In this document: one piece after another, positions 24,168 through 32,255 of the stretch
Layout: every line of letters starts with the position of its first letter
How positions within the stretch are numbered: position 1 is the first letter of the stretch
Source: Phycisphaerae bacterium
GTDB taxonomy: Bacteria; Planctomycetota; Phycisphaerae; Sedimentisphaerales; Anaerobacaceae
Length of the DNA stretch: 35,599 nt
Assembly (NCBI GenBank): GCA_026386805.1
Contig: JAPLMX010000209.1
Span: 1 to 35,599, forward strand
Direction: 5' to 3'
Program-made: the position numbers and the translations under genes
Notes under the pieces: model-generated
Databases searched by the model: none
The model's input: only the letters and a program-made list of their open reading frames with translations
Told to the model about the DNA's origin: nothing

Positions 24168-24600
24168 AGCGCAAGAAACCTCGTTAGCCCTCACGATCGT
24201 GATGCCGCTGTGCGCCCTGATCCCCGGCTCCGTCGCGGTGCTTCTGGTGTACACCCAAGGCGCTCACCCCATCCCATTGTCTATGTTCACCTGGGTCATC
24301 ATCCTGGGCAGCCTGTTCTGGCTGGCGCCGGCCGTCGTGCAGAAGATCCACAAGAGCAAGAAGGTTGTGTCCGACGAGCGCGATCTGCTGATCTACAAGA
24401 ATGGGGCCGTGGCTGCCCACATCGTTCTGTGGCTGTACTTCGCCGTTGCCTGCCTCGTGGCGTGGGGGCTCGTCGGGCCGCAAGGGATGGTCTCGGTGAA
24501 CGTGATGCCCCTGGTCCTCATCGGCGCCGTGACACTCTTCCTGCTGGTGGAGTACCTGGCCGCCTTCATCCAGTACGGGCGGGGGGGCAAAGATGAATAA
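24160..24600 (+). CDS. 4-TM membrane protein, DUF2178-like, second paralogue
   Basis: A 146-aa paralogue of the preceding protein, with the same four-helix layout and the loop [15 protein letters not shown]. Its start lies inside the end of the first gene (ATGAATAG overlap) and its own end overlaps the regulator gene in the same way (ATGAATAA), so all three are translationally coupled. A heterodimer in the membrane is a reasonable inference. No catalytic residues are evident. Confidence 0.8.
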   Translation: MNRAQETSLALTIVMPLCALIPGSVAVLLVYTQGAHPIPLSMFTWVIILGSLFWLAPAVVQKIHKSKKVVSDERDLLIYKNGAVAAHIVLWLYFAVACLVAWGLVGPQGMVSVNVMPLVLIGAVTLFLLVEYLAAFIQYGRGGKDE

Positions 24601-24841
24601 CGACCATATCAGCAACCAGATCCGCCGGCTGCGATTCGACCACGGCGAAATGACCCAGCAAGAGCTGGCCGACAAGGCCGGCGTGACGCGCCAGACGATC
24701 ATCGCCATCGAGGCGGGCAAGTACGCCCCCTCGCTGCCGTTGGCCTTTCGCATCGCGCGGGCCTTCCACACCTCCGTCGAGCACGTGTTCCAATACCCGG
24801 ACGGCGAAGTGCCTTCCGACGCCTCGAAACCGGCTCCTTGA
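24593..24841 (+). CDS. XRE-family transcriptional regulator
   Basis: An 82-aa helix-turn-helix protein. The DNA-binding unit is [29 protein letters not shown] at residues ~20-48, close to the YozG/Cro group. It has no sensor domain. It overlaps the second 4-TM gene by 8 nt and is the last gene of the operon. The palindrome at 23643-23661 is its likely operator, giving negative autoregulation; the membrane pair might sequester or signal to it, which is inference. Confidence 0.88.
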   Translation: MNNDHISNQIRRLRFDHGEMTQQELADKAGVTRQTIIAIEAGKYAPSLPLAFRIARAFHTSVEHVFQYPDGEVPSDASKPAP

Positions 24842-24898
24842 GAGTCTTTGACCGCATCACTATTCACTTATCTGAGAGCGAGAATCCGCAGCGGGCAT

Positions 24899-24933
24899 GG
24901 AGAGTCGGCCCGCCCTGGGCAGACCGGCTCTCC
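24899..24933. terminator. Bidirectional hairpin between convergent XRE and M56 genes
   Basis: GGAGAG-t-CGG pairs with CCG-g-CTCTCC around a GC-rich loop. It lies in the 119-nt gap between two converging transcripts. No T-tract follows. Confidence 0.5.
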
Positions 24934-24960
24934 ACGTGCGGCGCGAGCCGACGTCCCCGA

Positions 24961-27900
24961 CTACTTCGCAGGAAAGTCGCTGCGGGTCATGTAGATCGCG
25001 CTGACCTTGTCATCCCAGAACCAGACGCGAACCTTCTGGTCGGCACGATGGTAATAGTCATGTCCCCGTTGCCCGTCGATATTCTTGTATAGAACCTTGT
25101 CTTTGAAGGCATTCTTCTGGCCCGTGACGGTCTCGTCGGGCGCGCCCAGCAGGTCCAAGGCCTCCTGCAGAGCCGAGCCGACGCGTAGCTTATTGCGGTA
25201 GACATAGGGGCTGGCCCGTTCGTGCCGGATCTCCATGATGCGCCCATCGCGCAGCCATACACAGAAGCCGCACGGATAGTCCATGATGTAGTTGTTCGGC
25301 AGCGCCTCCGGCTTGAAGGTCTGCTCTCCCCAGACATACCGGCTGGGTTCGCCGAAGATCCCGATGACTTCTTTCGGACTGGCCGTGTCGAGATTCAGCT
25401 TGGCGACCCGCTCCGGCAGCAGGCGTGCGAACTCGGGGTCGGACGGCTCCGCCTGCTTGTTCCCATAGTCGCTGCGGGTCATGTAGATCGCGATGACCTT
25501 GTCGTCCCAGAACCAGACGCGGACCTTCTGGTCGGCACGGTGATAGTAGTCGTGCCCCTTTTGCCCGTCGAGGTCCCGGTACAGAACCTTGTTCTCGAAG
25601 GCGTTCTTCTGGCCTGTGACGGTCTTGTCGGGCGCGCCGAGGACCGCCAGGGCCTCCTCCAGTGTTGAGCCGTTATGCAGCTTGCCGCCCCAAACGTACG
25701 TGGAGCCGCGTTCGTGGCGCAGCTCCACGATGCGGCCGTCGGCCATGAACACCTGGAAGCCGCCCGGGTAGACGGCGACGAACCTTTGCGGCAACTGGTC
25801 CGGCGGCAGGGTCTTGGGCCCCCAGACGTATTTCAGCGGCGGCCCGAAGACGGCCTTGACCTGTTTCAGGTCGGCCGAGTCGATATCGAGCTTGGCGATT
25901 CGCTCCGGCAGCCGGCGTGCGAACTCGGGGTCGGACGGCTCGGACGGCTCGGCCTTCTCGTTCCCGTAGTCGCTGCGGGTCATGTAGATCGCGATGACCT
26001 TGTCGTTCCAGAACCAGACGCGGACTTTCTGATCGGCGCGGTGGTAGTAGTCATGCCCCCGTTGCCCGTCGATATCCCGGTACAGGACCTTGTTCTCGAA
26101 GGTGTTCTTCTGGCCTGTGACAGTCTTGTCGGGCGGGCCGAGGACCGCCAGGGCTTCCTCCAGTGTCGAGCCGTTATGCAGCTTGCCGGCCCAGACATAG
26201 GTAGAGCCCTCTCCGTGGCGCAGTTCCACGATCTGGTTGTCCCTCATGTACACGTGGAAACTGCCTGGGTACACGACAATGAACCGACGCGGCAAGTTGT
26301 CCGGCGGCAGGGTTTTGGGTCCCCAGATGTATTTCAGTGGTGGCCCAAAGGTCGCCAGGACCTGCTTCAGGTCGGCCTTGTCGATGTCGAGTTGAGCGAT
26401 CTTCTGCGGAAGCTGGGCCGCGAACGCGGCCGCGCCGGCATACGCCTGCAACCGGGACGCAGCTCCATAATCCGGCTCGATATTGATCTCCATCGCCGAC
26501 CGGTCCTGCTTGCTGATCTCGAAGTTGACGCCCAGGGACTCATAGATCAAGAAGTCCTTGAACTCGGTTTCACGCAGCACGCTGTCCGGGCCAAACGCCT
26601 GTTTGATCTTCGCCTCCGTGTCTCCCACGCGGATGCCGTTGCCAAAGGCGTAGCGGGGACTGAGCAGCGTGAGTCCGCCCACGGCGCCTTCGTGCACGCC
26701 GAAAGAGACATCCTCGTAAACCATGAAGTACGTCTCGGGAAGGTTCTCCAGCGTGTACGTCTTGTCCCCGTAGAAGATGTGCTTGGGCTTGCCGAACTTC
26801 TCCAGGACTTGGTCCTTGCTCAGTTGGAACAACTCCGCAATTCCCGCTGGCAGCGCCGGAGCGTTCTGCACTGCCGCTGGTGCGGCCTGAGCCGCCACAC
26901 GGGCCCGTCCCATGGGCACCAGCATGGCGCCGAGGGCCAGGATCGTCAGCAACCCCGACAATCCCAGGGCGGGTCGTTTCGATATGTGTTGATTCAACAT
27001 GTGGGTGATCCTCCTTTCCAAAGTTTTTTTGGACTCCGCAATTCCCATCCATCGTAGACTGAAAGCCGGCTTTCGAAATGCCATTTCCGCGATATCGATC
27101 AGGGTGTCGGTATAGCACTGGGCCTGCGACCGCAGGGCGACGAGGACCGTCTCATCGACGGCCAACTCGCGCAGGTGCCGCAGCTTCCGGTTCGTGGCCC
27201 ACACGAGCGGGTGCCAGAAATAGACCACTTGCAGGACGGTCTGCGCCAGATTCACCCAAGGGTCACGCCGTTTGATATGGGCCAACTCGTGCGTGAGAAT
27301 GGTACGCAGGCCCTCGGGCCACAATCCCGGAGGCAGCCCGGTGGGCAAAAGAATCACCGGCCGCCAGAAACCGGACACGGCGGGGCTGCGTACTTCGTCC
27401 GTGAGCCTCAGCCGCACCCGCGCGGCGATTCCCAGATCGGCACAGCACTCCTCCAGCAGCGCGACCAGCCGCGGCTCGGCGGGTCGGCTGCGCGACAACG
27501 ACCTTCTCACGGACACGATCTGCCACAACACCAGGGCCAGCAACAGCAGGACCCCCACGGCCCAACCGAGCAATATGACTCCGGGCCATTGCAGGAAAAC
27601 GATCTGACTCTTAGCCGCCGCCTCTGTTGTGGCAGCGGGCATCGCAGCGATGTCCCGGAGGGGCTCCGCATATCCCCCCATTGCCAAGGACAGGGCGGAC
27701 ACCGGGCCCTTTGAAACGACAGGCGCCGCAGGCCAGTAGCGGCCCAGCCAATAGGCAAGACCGGTCGGCAACGCCAGGGAGGGCGGCAGCATCAGCTTCA
27801 CCGGAACCAGCAGCCACATCCCATACCGAAAACGCGCGCACACCCGCGCCCGCAGGCATCGGTCCGCAATCAGAAGCAGTCCCACCAAGAGGCTGGACTG

Positions 27901-27981
27901 GATGAGCACGTGTCCGGCAAAGTCGCAGCACGGCCGGCCCCATTGGTTGAGAAGAACGATGGCACTATTGATCGCCTCCAT
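24961..27981 (-). CDS. M56 (BlaR1/MecR1-like) membrane protease with tandem sensor repeats
   Basis: A 1006-aa protein. Residues 1-340 are the M56 unit: membrane helices, H231-E232-L-A-H235 and RELAVDE downstream for the third zinc ligand. In BlaR1 this protease destroys the partner BlaI-type repressor after a signal. The penicillin-binding sensor of BlaR1 is absent. After a membrane helix (~345-365) come one diverged and three close copies of a ~165-residue repeat. Each repeat has two halves resembling BamE/SmpA-like modules (VFGPPLKYVWGPKTLPP, then AVLGAPDKTVTGQKNAFENK and DQKVRVWFWDDKVIAIYM). The start overlaps blaI by 17 nt after AGGAG. The signal is unknown. Confidence 0.85.
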   Translation of the reverse strand: MEAINSAIVLLNQWGRPCCDFAGHVLIQSSLLVGLLLIADRCLRARVCARFRYGMWLLVPVKLMLPPSLALPTGLAYWLGRYWPAAPVVSKGPVSALSLAMGGYAEPLRDIAAMPAATTEAAAKSQIVFLQWPGVILLGWAVGVLLLLALVLWQIVSVRRSLSRSRPAEPRLVALLEECCADLGIAARVRLRLTDEVRSPAVSGFWRPVILLPTGLPPGLWPEGLRTILTHELAHIKRRDPWVNLAQTVLQVVYFWHPLVWATNRKLRHLRELAVDETVLVALRSQAQCYTDTLIDIAEMAFRKPAFSLRWMGIAESKKTLERRITHMLNQHISKRPALGLSGLLTILALGAMLVPMGRARVAAQAAPAAVQNAPALPAGIAELFQLSKDQVLEKFGKPKHIFYGDKTYTLENLPETYFMVYEDVSFGVHEGAVGGLTLLSPRYAFGNGIRVGDTEAKIKQAFGPDSVLRETEFKDFLIYESLGVNFEISKQDRSAMEINIEPDYGAASRLQAYAGAAAFAAQLPQKIAQLDIDKADLKQVLATFGPPLKYIWGPKTLPPDNLPRRFIVVYPGSFHVYMRDNQIVELRHGEGSTYVWAGKLHNGSTLEEALAVLGPPDKTVTGQKNTFENKVLYRDIDGQRGHDYYHRADQKVRVWFWNDKVIAIYMTRSDYGNEKAEPSEPSDPEFARRLPERIAKLDIDSADLKQVKAVFGPPLKYVWGPKTLPPDQLPQRFVAVYPGGFQVFMADGRIVELRHERGSTYVWGGKLHNGSTLEEALAVLGAPDKTVTGQKNAFENKVLYRDLDGQKGHDYYHRADQKVRVWFWDDKVIAIYMTRSDYGNKQAEPSDPEFARLLPERVAKLNLDTASPKEVIGIFGEPSRYVWGEQTFKPEALPNNYIMDYPCGFCVWLRDGRIMEIRHERASPYVYRNKLRVGSALQEALDLLGAPDETVTGQKNAFKDKVLYKNIDGQRGHDYYHRADQKVRVWFWDDKVSAIYMTRSDFPAK
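24977..26450 (-). repeat. Three ~495-bp coding tandem repeats in the M56 gene
   Basis: The phrase GCTGCGGGTCATGTAGATCG starts at 24979, 25471 and 25972, giving periods of 492 and 501 nt. The middle and third copies are close at DNA level over most of their length, suggesting recent duplication or gene conversion. The 9-nt difference is a small duplication encoding an extra S-E-P/S-D-P unit. Confidence 0.85.
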
Positions 27982-28423
27982 CTCCGGTCTCCTCTTGGTG
28001 CGGTCCCTCCGCACGGTTTGGTTTGGACGCCTCGGTCATCCGGCGGGCCATCTTCCGGAGCTGGCGGGCTTCCTCCGCCGAAAGCCCTTCCTGCTCCACC
28101 AAGAACTGCATCATGGGGCCCAGGGCTCCGTTGAAGGCCCGCTGGAGCATTCGGGAGAACTCCCCGCGTCTGGCCTGCACTTCGTCTACCGTTGTGCTGT
28201 ACACGCGCAGATTGCGAATCTGCTGGACCCGGAGCAATCCCTTGCGGACCATGCGATCCATCGTGGTCTTGACGGTGCTGTAGGCCCAGCCTTTGCTGGC
28301 GGCGAGGGCCTCCTGAATTGTGCCGGCCGCACAGGGCTGATGTTTCCAGACCGCCCGCATGATCGCCCATTCGGCCTCGGTGAGCTCCACGCCCGGTTTG
28401 TCGGAGTGTTTGTTCCTGTCCAT
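27965..28423 (-). CDS. BlaI/MecI-family repressor
   Basis: A 152-aa winged-helix repressor. TEAEWAIMRAVWKHQPCAAG opens the DNA-binding domain, and WAYSTVKTTMDRMVRKGLLR is the recognition helix region. The C-terminal half (DEVQARRGEFSRMLQRAF onward) is the dimer helix bundle. In the family, a coupled M56 protease cleaves the repressor to switch on target genes. Here the M56 gene overlaps its end by 17 nt, and an inverted repeat lies directly upstream for autoregulation. The C-terminal ~20 residues are polar and extra. Confidence 0.93.
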   Translation of the reverse strand: MDRNKHSDKPGVELTEAEWAIMRAVWKHQPCAAGTIQEALAASKGWAYSTVKTTMDRMVRKGLLRVQQIRNLRVYSTTVDEVQARRGEFSRMLQRAFNGALGPMMQFLVEQEGLSAEEARQLRKMARRMTEASKPNRAEGPHQEETGDGGDQ

Positions 28424-28440
28424 GACACGTTCTCCACTAC

Positions 28441-28478
28441 GCTACACATATAGTAGACGCACGACATGTGTAGCACAA
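28441..28478 (-). promoter_or_regulatory. Promoter and operator of the BlaI-M56 operon
   Basis: A perfect 9-bp inverted repeat GCTACACAT (28441-28449) / ATGTGTAGC (28466-28474) with a 16-nt spacer. On the minus strand TTGTGC (28473-28478) and TACTAT (28450-28455) sit 17 nt apart within it. BlaI/MecI operators are built from TACA/TGTA half-sites, which both arms contain. Confidence 0.7.
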
Positions 28479-28570
28479 GTAAAAAAAAGAGAAAAATGAA
28501 AAAAATCTTTCGCTTGGACGAGGGCACAGTCTACGCGAACTCCTGAAGCAGAGCGTGCTCCGCACTTCGG

Positions 28571-29671
28571 TCACCGGCTTGGTCCGCTCCACCGAGTTCT
28601 CTTCATGATGATCAGGTCGCCATCCCATTCCGGGATGAACAGCCTGCCGTCGTGGTAATCCAGGGCCGACTGTTTCGGCAGGTTCAGGTGGAGCGGATTC
28701 TTCTCACGGGGATCGTTGCGTTGATGGGCGATCACCGCGCGCCGTCCCGCAATGGTGGAAATCACGTTGGTGGATGCCTCAACCATACGCACCACGTGGT
28801 TGTAGGTGTCGGCGATGAAGAGGTTGCCGCATTCATCCACGCATAGCCCGTAAGGCCCGTCAAACTTCTCGTTGGGATCACTGCCCAGGGTCGCTTGTCG
28901 TGCATCGCCCCCGTCGCCTGTGTACCCCGGCCGGCCTGTACCCACCACGGTCTCGACCGTCCTTTCGCGTACGTTGATGCGTCGGACGGCGAAATTCGTG
29001 CTGTCCAGTACGTAAAGGCAGCCATCCGGACCTTTTTTCATGACGTAGATCCAGCGGAACCGGGCCTGCTCGAAGGGGACCGTCTCGGTCTGGAACCCGG
29101 GTTGGCCGTTGCCCACCGTCTCCACGACCCGCCCACTACGGTCCAGGCACCAGATTCGACAGCCTGTGATCTCACTGACCCACAGGTTCCCCTCATCATC
29201 GTACACGGTACTGCTGATGTCCTTGAGCCCCAGCACGCCGGCGTCGAGGAACGGGCGCACGGCCCTTGCGTCGAGGTCGAGCTGGAATATTCTGGCGTTG
29301 CCGTCACACGAGATGAGCAAACTCCCGTCCGGCGCTTCCGTCAGAAACATCGGCCGGACGAAGTCGGCGTCCATATGAAAGCCGGTGGTGACGTTGGGCC
29401 TGACGCCGGCAGTCCATAGGAACTCATCGTCCTTGCCCAGGTGGCCTACCCAATGATGGAAGTAGTCGAAGAAGTACCGGTTGCCTCGGCTGTCATGGAA
29501 ACCATAATGTGCATAACCCTTCCCCCACGGCCTCTCTTCAGGGTAGTTGAGAATCCGCTCTATGGCCCAGGTCATCCCTGTCTCTCCTTCTCGTGAACGC
29601 GCGACTCCCTCATCCAGGCATCCTGACGATCCGAGTGTCACAGCAAACAATGCAGTCCATTTCCAGTCCAT
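28571..29671 (-). CDS. NHL-repeat beta-propeller protein
   Basis: A 366-aa protein of NHL-type blades, including GPYGLCVDECGNLFIADTYN-HVVR, GPDGCLYVLDSTNFAVRRI and DDEGNLWVSEITGCRIWCLD. A GTGRPGYTGDGG loop typical of NHL proteins lies between blades. It is probably a ligand- or polymer-binding propeller outside the cytoplasm. The start is uncertain. ATG 29671 lies 13 nt after the GH5 stop and gives a weak signal-like head (MDWKWTALFAVTLGSSGC). ATG 29575 has AGGAG upstream but lacks a signal. Same strand as GH5, so the two probably form an operon. Confidence 0.75.
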   Translation of the reverse strand: MDWKWTALFAVTLGSSGCLDEGVARSREGETGMTWAIERILNYPEERPWGKGYAHYGFHDSRGNRYFFDYFHHWVGHLGKDDEFLWTAGVRPNVTTGFHMDADFVRPMFLTEAPDGSLLISCDGNARIFQLDLDARAVRPFLDAGVLGLKDISSTVYDDEGNLWVSEITGCRIWCLDRSGRVVETVGNGQPGFQTETVPFEQARFRWIYVMKKGPDGCLYVLDSTNFAVRRINVRERTVETVVGTGRPGYTGDGGDARQATLGSDPNEKFDGPYGLCVDECGNLFIADTYNHVVRMVEASTNVISTIAGRRAVIAHQRNDPREKNPLHLNLPKQSALDYHDGRLFIPEWDGDLIIMKRTRWSGPSR

Positions 29672-29684
29672 GCGGCGCCGCCCG

Positions 29685-30767
29685 CTACGCGAATTCCTGG
29701 AGCAGGGCCAGGAGCTTGCGGTCGAGCTTGTGACCGTGGAAGTCCTTGTAGGCTACGTCGGTCCGGCCGGAGTCGAGGATGCCGAAGGGGCCCCGGAAGT
29801 TCCACAAGGCTAGGCCGATGCCGTGACCGGTGAGGATCTCCAGCACGTCCCGCAGCCATTTCAGAACGACATCGTGCGGTGTCTTGTTGAAGGCCCCGCC
29901 CTCGCCGCAGTGAACGCCGACGCCCATGCGAGCGAGGTCCGCCCACTTCTTGTAGTGCTCCTCTAAGCGTTTGCGGTCCCACCCGTTGCCCGGCCAAGCG
30001 GGCTGCGGGTACTTGCCGCTATCGACCCACGAGGCCCCGTAGTGACTGATGAACATCGGTTGATAGGCCCGCGTGCTCTGGCCGATCTTGAGGTCGGCCA
30101 ACTCCGGGGCGGTCTCATTGCCATAGCTGATGCCGTCGGCGACGACGAGCCGGTCCGGATTGATCTCGCGAATCGCGGCCACGGTCGCGCGGACGACCCG
30201 CTCGTGGTCCGCCCGGCTCATGGTGCTGCCGATCGATGGCGGCTCGTTAATGAGGTCGAAGCTGAGCTTGTCCTTCGAGATGCCTTTGTACCGCTTGGCC
30301 ATCAACTGCCAATGGAAGCAGAAGGCGTCGAGGGCGGATTTGTCCTTCCAGAGGCTGTGCGGCTCCTTGAACTCCGCGTTGACCGAGTACCCCGGCCCGC
30401 GATGGAAGTTCAGGCTGACGTGCAGGCCGGACTGGTTGGCCAGCCCGATTCCCCGGTCGAGCTTGACCAGCATGGACTCCTTGATTTTGTAGTCGTCGCC
30501 GTCCTCGATCCAGAGCCGGTAGACCGTGGGAAACCGCACGAAGTCAAACCCCCAATCCCGAATCCACTTCATGTCCTCCTCCGCAAAGTCTCCCCGGCTT
30601 CGCATGGTGAACATATCCAGCAAATTGAACCCCCGCCAACGGGGAATCGCAGTCTGGGCCTTGGGCTGACCAGACGGAGTCTGTCGTTGTTGAGCATATC
30701 CAGGCACAACAATCGCGGCGGACCCAACGACGGCCTGTTTCAGAAACTCACGACGGCTGCTTACCAT
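29685..30767 (-). CDS. Glycoside hydrolase family 5 (cellulase-like), Tat-exported
   Basis: A 360-aa enzyme. The N-terminus MVSSRREFLKQAVVGSAAIV is a twin-arginine signal. The barrel has the GH5 landmarks: WRGFNLLDMF, FVRFPTVYRLW, LHVSLNFHRGPGY, the acid/base Glu in FDLINEPPS and the nucleophile Glu in VHCGEGGAFN. The aglycone preference (cellulose, mannan, xyloglucan or other) cannot be told. ATG 30767 has GGAGG nine bases upstream; the frame reaches 15 nt further to another ATG. Together with the GH140-like gene at 10.9 kb it points to plant- or algal-polysaccharide use. Confidence 0.9.
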   Translation of the reverse strand: MVSSRREFLKQAVVGSAAIVVPGYAQQRQTPSGQPKAQTAIPRWRGFNLLDMFTMRSRGDFAEEDMKWIRDWGFDFVRFPTVYRLWIEDGDDYKIKESMLVKLDRGIGLANQSGLHVSLNFHRGPGYSVNAEFKEPHSLWKDKSALDAFCFHWQLMAKRYKGISKDKLSFDLINEPPSIGSTMSRADHERVVRATVAAIREINPDRLVVADGISYGNETAPELADLKIGQSTRAYQPMFISHYGASWVDSGKYPQPAWPGNGWDRKRLEEHYKKWADLARMGVGVHCGEGGAFNKTPHDVVLKWLRDVLEILTGHGIGLALWNFRGPFGILDSGRTDVAYKDFHGHKLDRKLLALLQEFA

Positions 30768-30803
30768 TTTGGGCACCTCCATAGTTGCTTTGTTGTCCCC
30801 ATA

Positions 30804-30832
30804 CCGATACCCCCTCCCTGCATCCCCGTCAA
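30804..30832 (-). promoter_or_regulatory. Possible promoter of the GH5 gene
   Basis: On the minus strand TTGACG (30827-30832) and TATCGG (30804-30809) are 17 nt apart, 36 nt before the start codon. The -10 match is weak. Confidence 0.3.
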
Positions 30833-30936
30833 CCGCAATATCCCGGATCGCCCAGCACGCACGTGGTTCACTGTTGCGTCATCCATCGTTCTTCTCAACA
30901 AATGTCCGGATAAACCAGATATTCTTGCCTGCCCGC

Positions 30937-30965
30937 TTGACCTGCCCGACCGGCCATGCTACGAT
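30937..30965 (+). promoter_or_regulatory. Putative promoter of the 30992-32142 pair
   Basis: TTGACC (30937-30942) and TACGAT (30960-30965) are 17 nt apart. A GAGGAGG box follows, then ATG 30992, which is a coherent start for an operon. Confidence 0.45.
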
Positions 30966-30991
30966 TTTGGCCGTGAGTGAGGAGGAATCGG

Positions 30992-31246
30992 ATGTTGGGA
31001 GTGCATAGGCCGATCCGCATAAGATGCCGTGACGAGGGGGCCAGTTCAATGAAACAGATTGATGGCTCAAGAGTCATGGTCGGCGGAAGGCTGGCTGCGA
31101 TGGCGTCCAATATGGACAGGAAACCGAAGTTCCGCATCTCATGTGGGTCAATCCAATTGCTGATGGGCAGCGCGTTATCGCAACGCCTTTCCGCACAGAT
31201 ATCGATCATTCTGTCACCATCGTTCTTAACTTGGAGGACACAGTGA
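30992..31246 (+). CDS. Hypothetical protein, 84 aa, coupled to the next gene
   Basis: ATG 30992 has a strong GAGGAGG box six bases upstream and a promoter-like pair before it. The frame ends in TGA that overlaps the GTG start of the next gene (GTGA). These translation signals support it, but the sequence (MLGVHRPIRIRCRDEG, later RPKFRISCGSIQLL-like) is not recognisable, is rich in Ser, Met and Arg, and shows no clear codon bias. Another frame through the same bases, from 31141, reads MWVNPIADGQRVIATPFRTD and runs into the next gene; it looks equally protein-like. One of the two is probably wrong. A leader-type ORF is possible. Confidence 0.35.
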   Translation: MLGVHRPIRIRCRDEGASSMKQIDGSRVMVGGRLAAMASNMDRKPKFRISCGSIQLLMGSALSQRLSAQISIILSPSFLTWRTQ

Positions 31247-32142
31247 ACGGCGTGCCGAACATGTCCGACGAGCAGATTCGCGAAATAGCAGAAGATCTGA
31301 AGGCGTATCTTCTGGCCCTGCTTGGCCTTCAGCGGAAAGCTATTGTCCTCGGGATAAAAGTGCTTGGTGGCGCGTCCGCAGTCGGAGTCCTGATTGGAGC
31401 TCTCGTGGCGATGGGTCAGAGCGTGGCCATCGGCTTTCATGCCGGATGGCGGACATATGGAACGTGGTGGCTGCTGTCGCCCTTGATTGGAGCTTCCGCG
31501 CCGATTGCCTTCTTCATTGCGGGCCTTATCTTTTACACCGGACCGATAGAACTGGAACGTGTGTTGAAGGCCAGACTCTCCGGGGAAGTCCGTCGGGTGC
31601 TCGGCCGCGTTGGGATGTCATCGCTAATGGCTATGCTCATCGCCATGCCCATCGGGCTGGCAGTGTTCCTCGGCTATGACTCCGCGCGCCGTGCAAACGA
31701 ACTTCTATGTGGGTCCCAACTGGCGGACCTCGGTGCGGTGACCAATGCTGTAGGCCAACAGAGCCAGGCCCTAACTGATTTGTCGCGAAGTGGAGTTGAC
31801 CTTCTTCGGAGCCTGGATGACGTAGGGCAAGCCATCCGAGGAACGCGAGAGGAACTTGCTACGACTCTGCAAACCGTGGAGGCTAATGCCGCGAGCGCAG
31901 CCAAGGCAGCAAAGGATGTCGCTGATCTGGCGCAGAAACAGAAGCAGGTTGAACTGCGTCTGGGTGAACTTCAGCGGTTGCTGGATGGCGGCACGCCCAT
32001 CACGAAACAGGATCTAGAATCCTCGAACCGGCTTGGATTGATTTTGGGCGCGCTCTTGGGATTTGCAGCTAGCCTGGCGGCTGCATTCTCCTATAGTTGG
32101 CTGCGCCGACGCATGGCCTGTCGAAGCACAGAGTCAGATTGA
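31243..32142 (+). CDS. Membrane protein with four TM helices and a coiled coil
   Basis: A 299-aa protein of unknown family. Hydrophobic segments at about residues 35-57, 75-98, 128-147 and 272-292 flank a ~95-residue helical, Ala/Gln/Leu-rich stretch (170-262, for example SQALTDLSRSGVDLLRSLDD and EANAASAAKAAKDVADLAQK) with heptad character. The long helix would lie on one side of the membrane, tethered at both ends, like a receptor or channel coupling rod. GTG 31243 has GGAGG five bases upstream; ATG 31261 is an alternative. It is convergent with another coiled-coil membrane protein. Confidence 0.65.
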   Translation: MNGVPNMSDEQIREIAEDLKAYLLALLGLQRKAIVLGIKVLGGASAVGVLIGALVAMGQSVAIGFHAGWRTYGTWWLLSPLIGASAPIAFFIAGLIFYTGPIELERVLKARLSGEVRRVLGRVGMSSLMAMLIAMPIGLAVFLGYDSARRANELLCGSQLADLGAVTNAVGQQSQALTDLSRSGVDLLRSLDDVGQAIRGTREELATTLQTVEANAASAAKAAKDVADLAQKQKQVELRLGELQRLLDGGTPITKQDLESSNRLGLILGALLGFAASLAAAFSYSWLRRRMACRSTESD

Positions 32143-32255
32143 CGTCTGGCGATTCCGTAATCCAACTACCCGTGATTCCGTAGACAATCCAGAAATTCTC
32201 GAAGGGGAGCGCAGATCCGCATACATCGCCTGTTTTCGAGACCCGACCCTCCGGC

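Noticed and set aside
24977..26450. Tandem repeats as a CRISPR array
   Set aside because: The units are ~495 bp, in frame and coding within the M56 gene. No CRISPR-like repeat-spacer pattern is found anywhere in the window.
31141..31242. N-terminal extension of the 4-TM protein starting MWVNPIADGQRV
   Set aside because: It reads like protein, but lacks a ribosome binding site, whereas GTG 31243 has a well-spaced GGAGG. Kept as an open alternative.
30895..31440. 181-codon minus-strand frame over the start of the 4-TM coiled-coil gene
   Set aside because: It has no ribosome binding site, lies antisense to a better-supported gene and has no recognisable domain.
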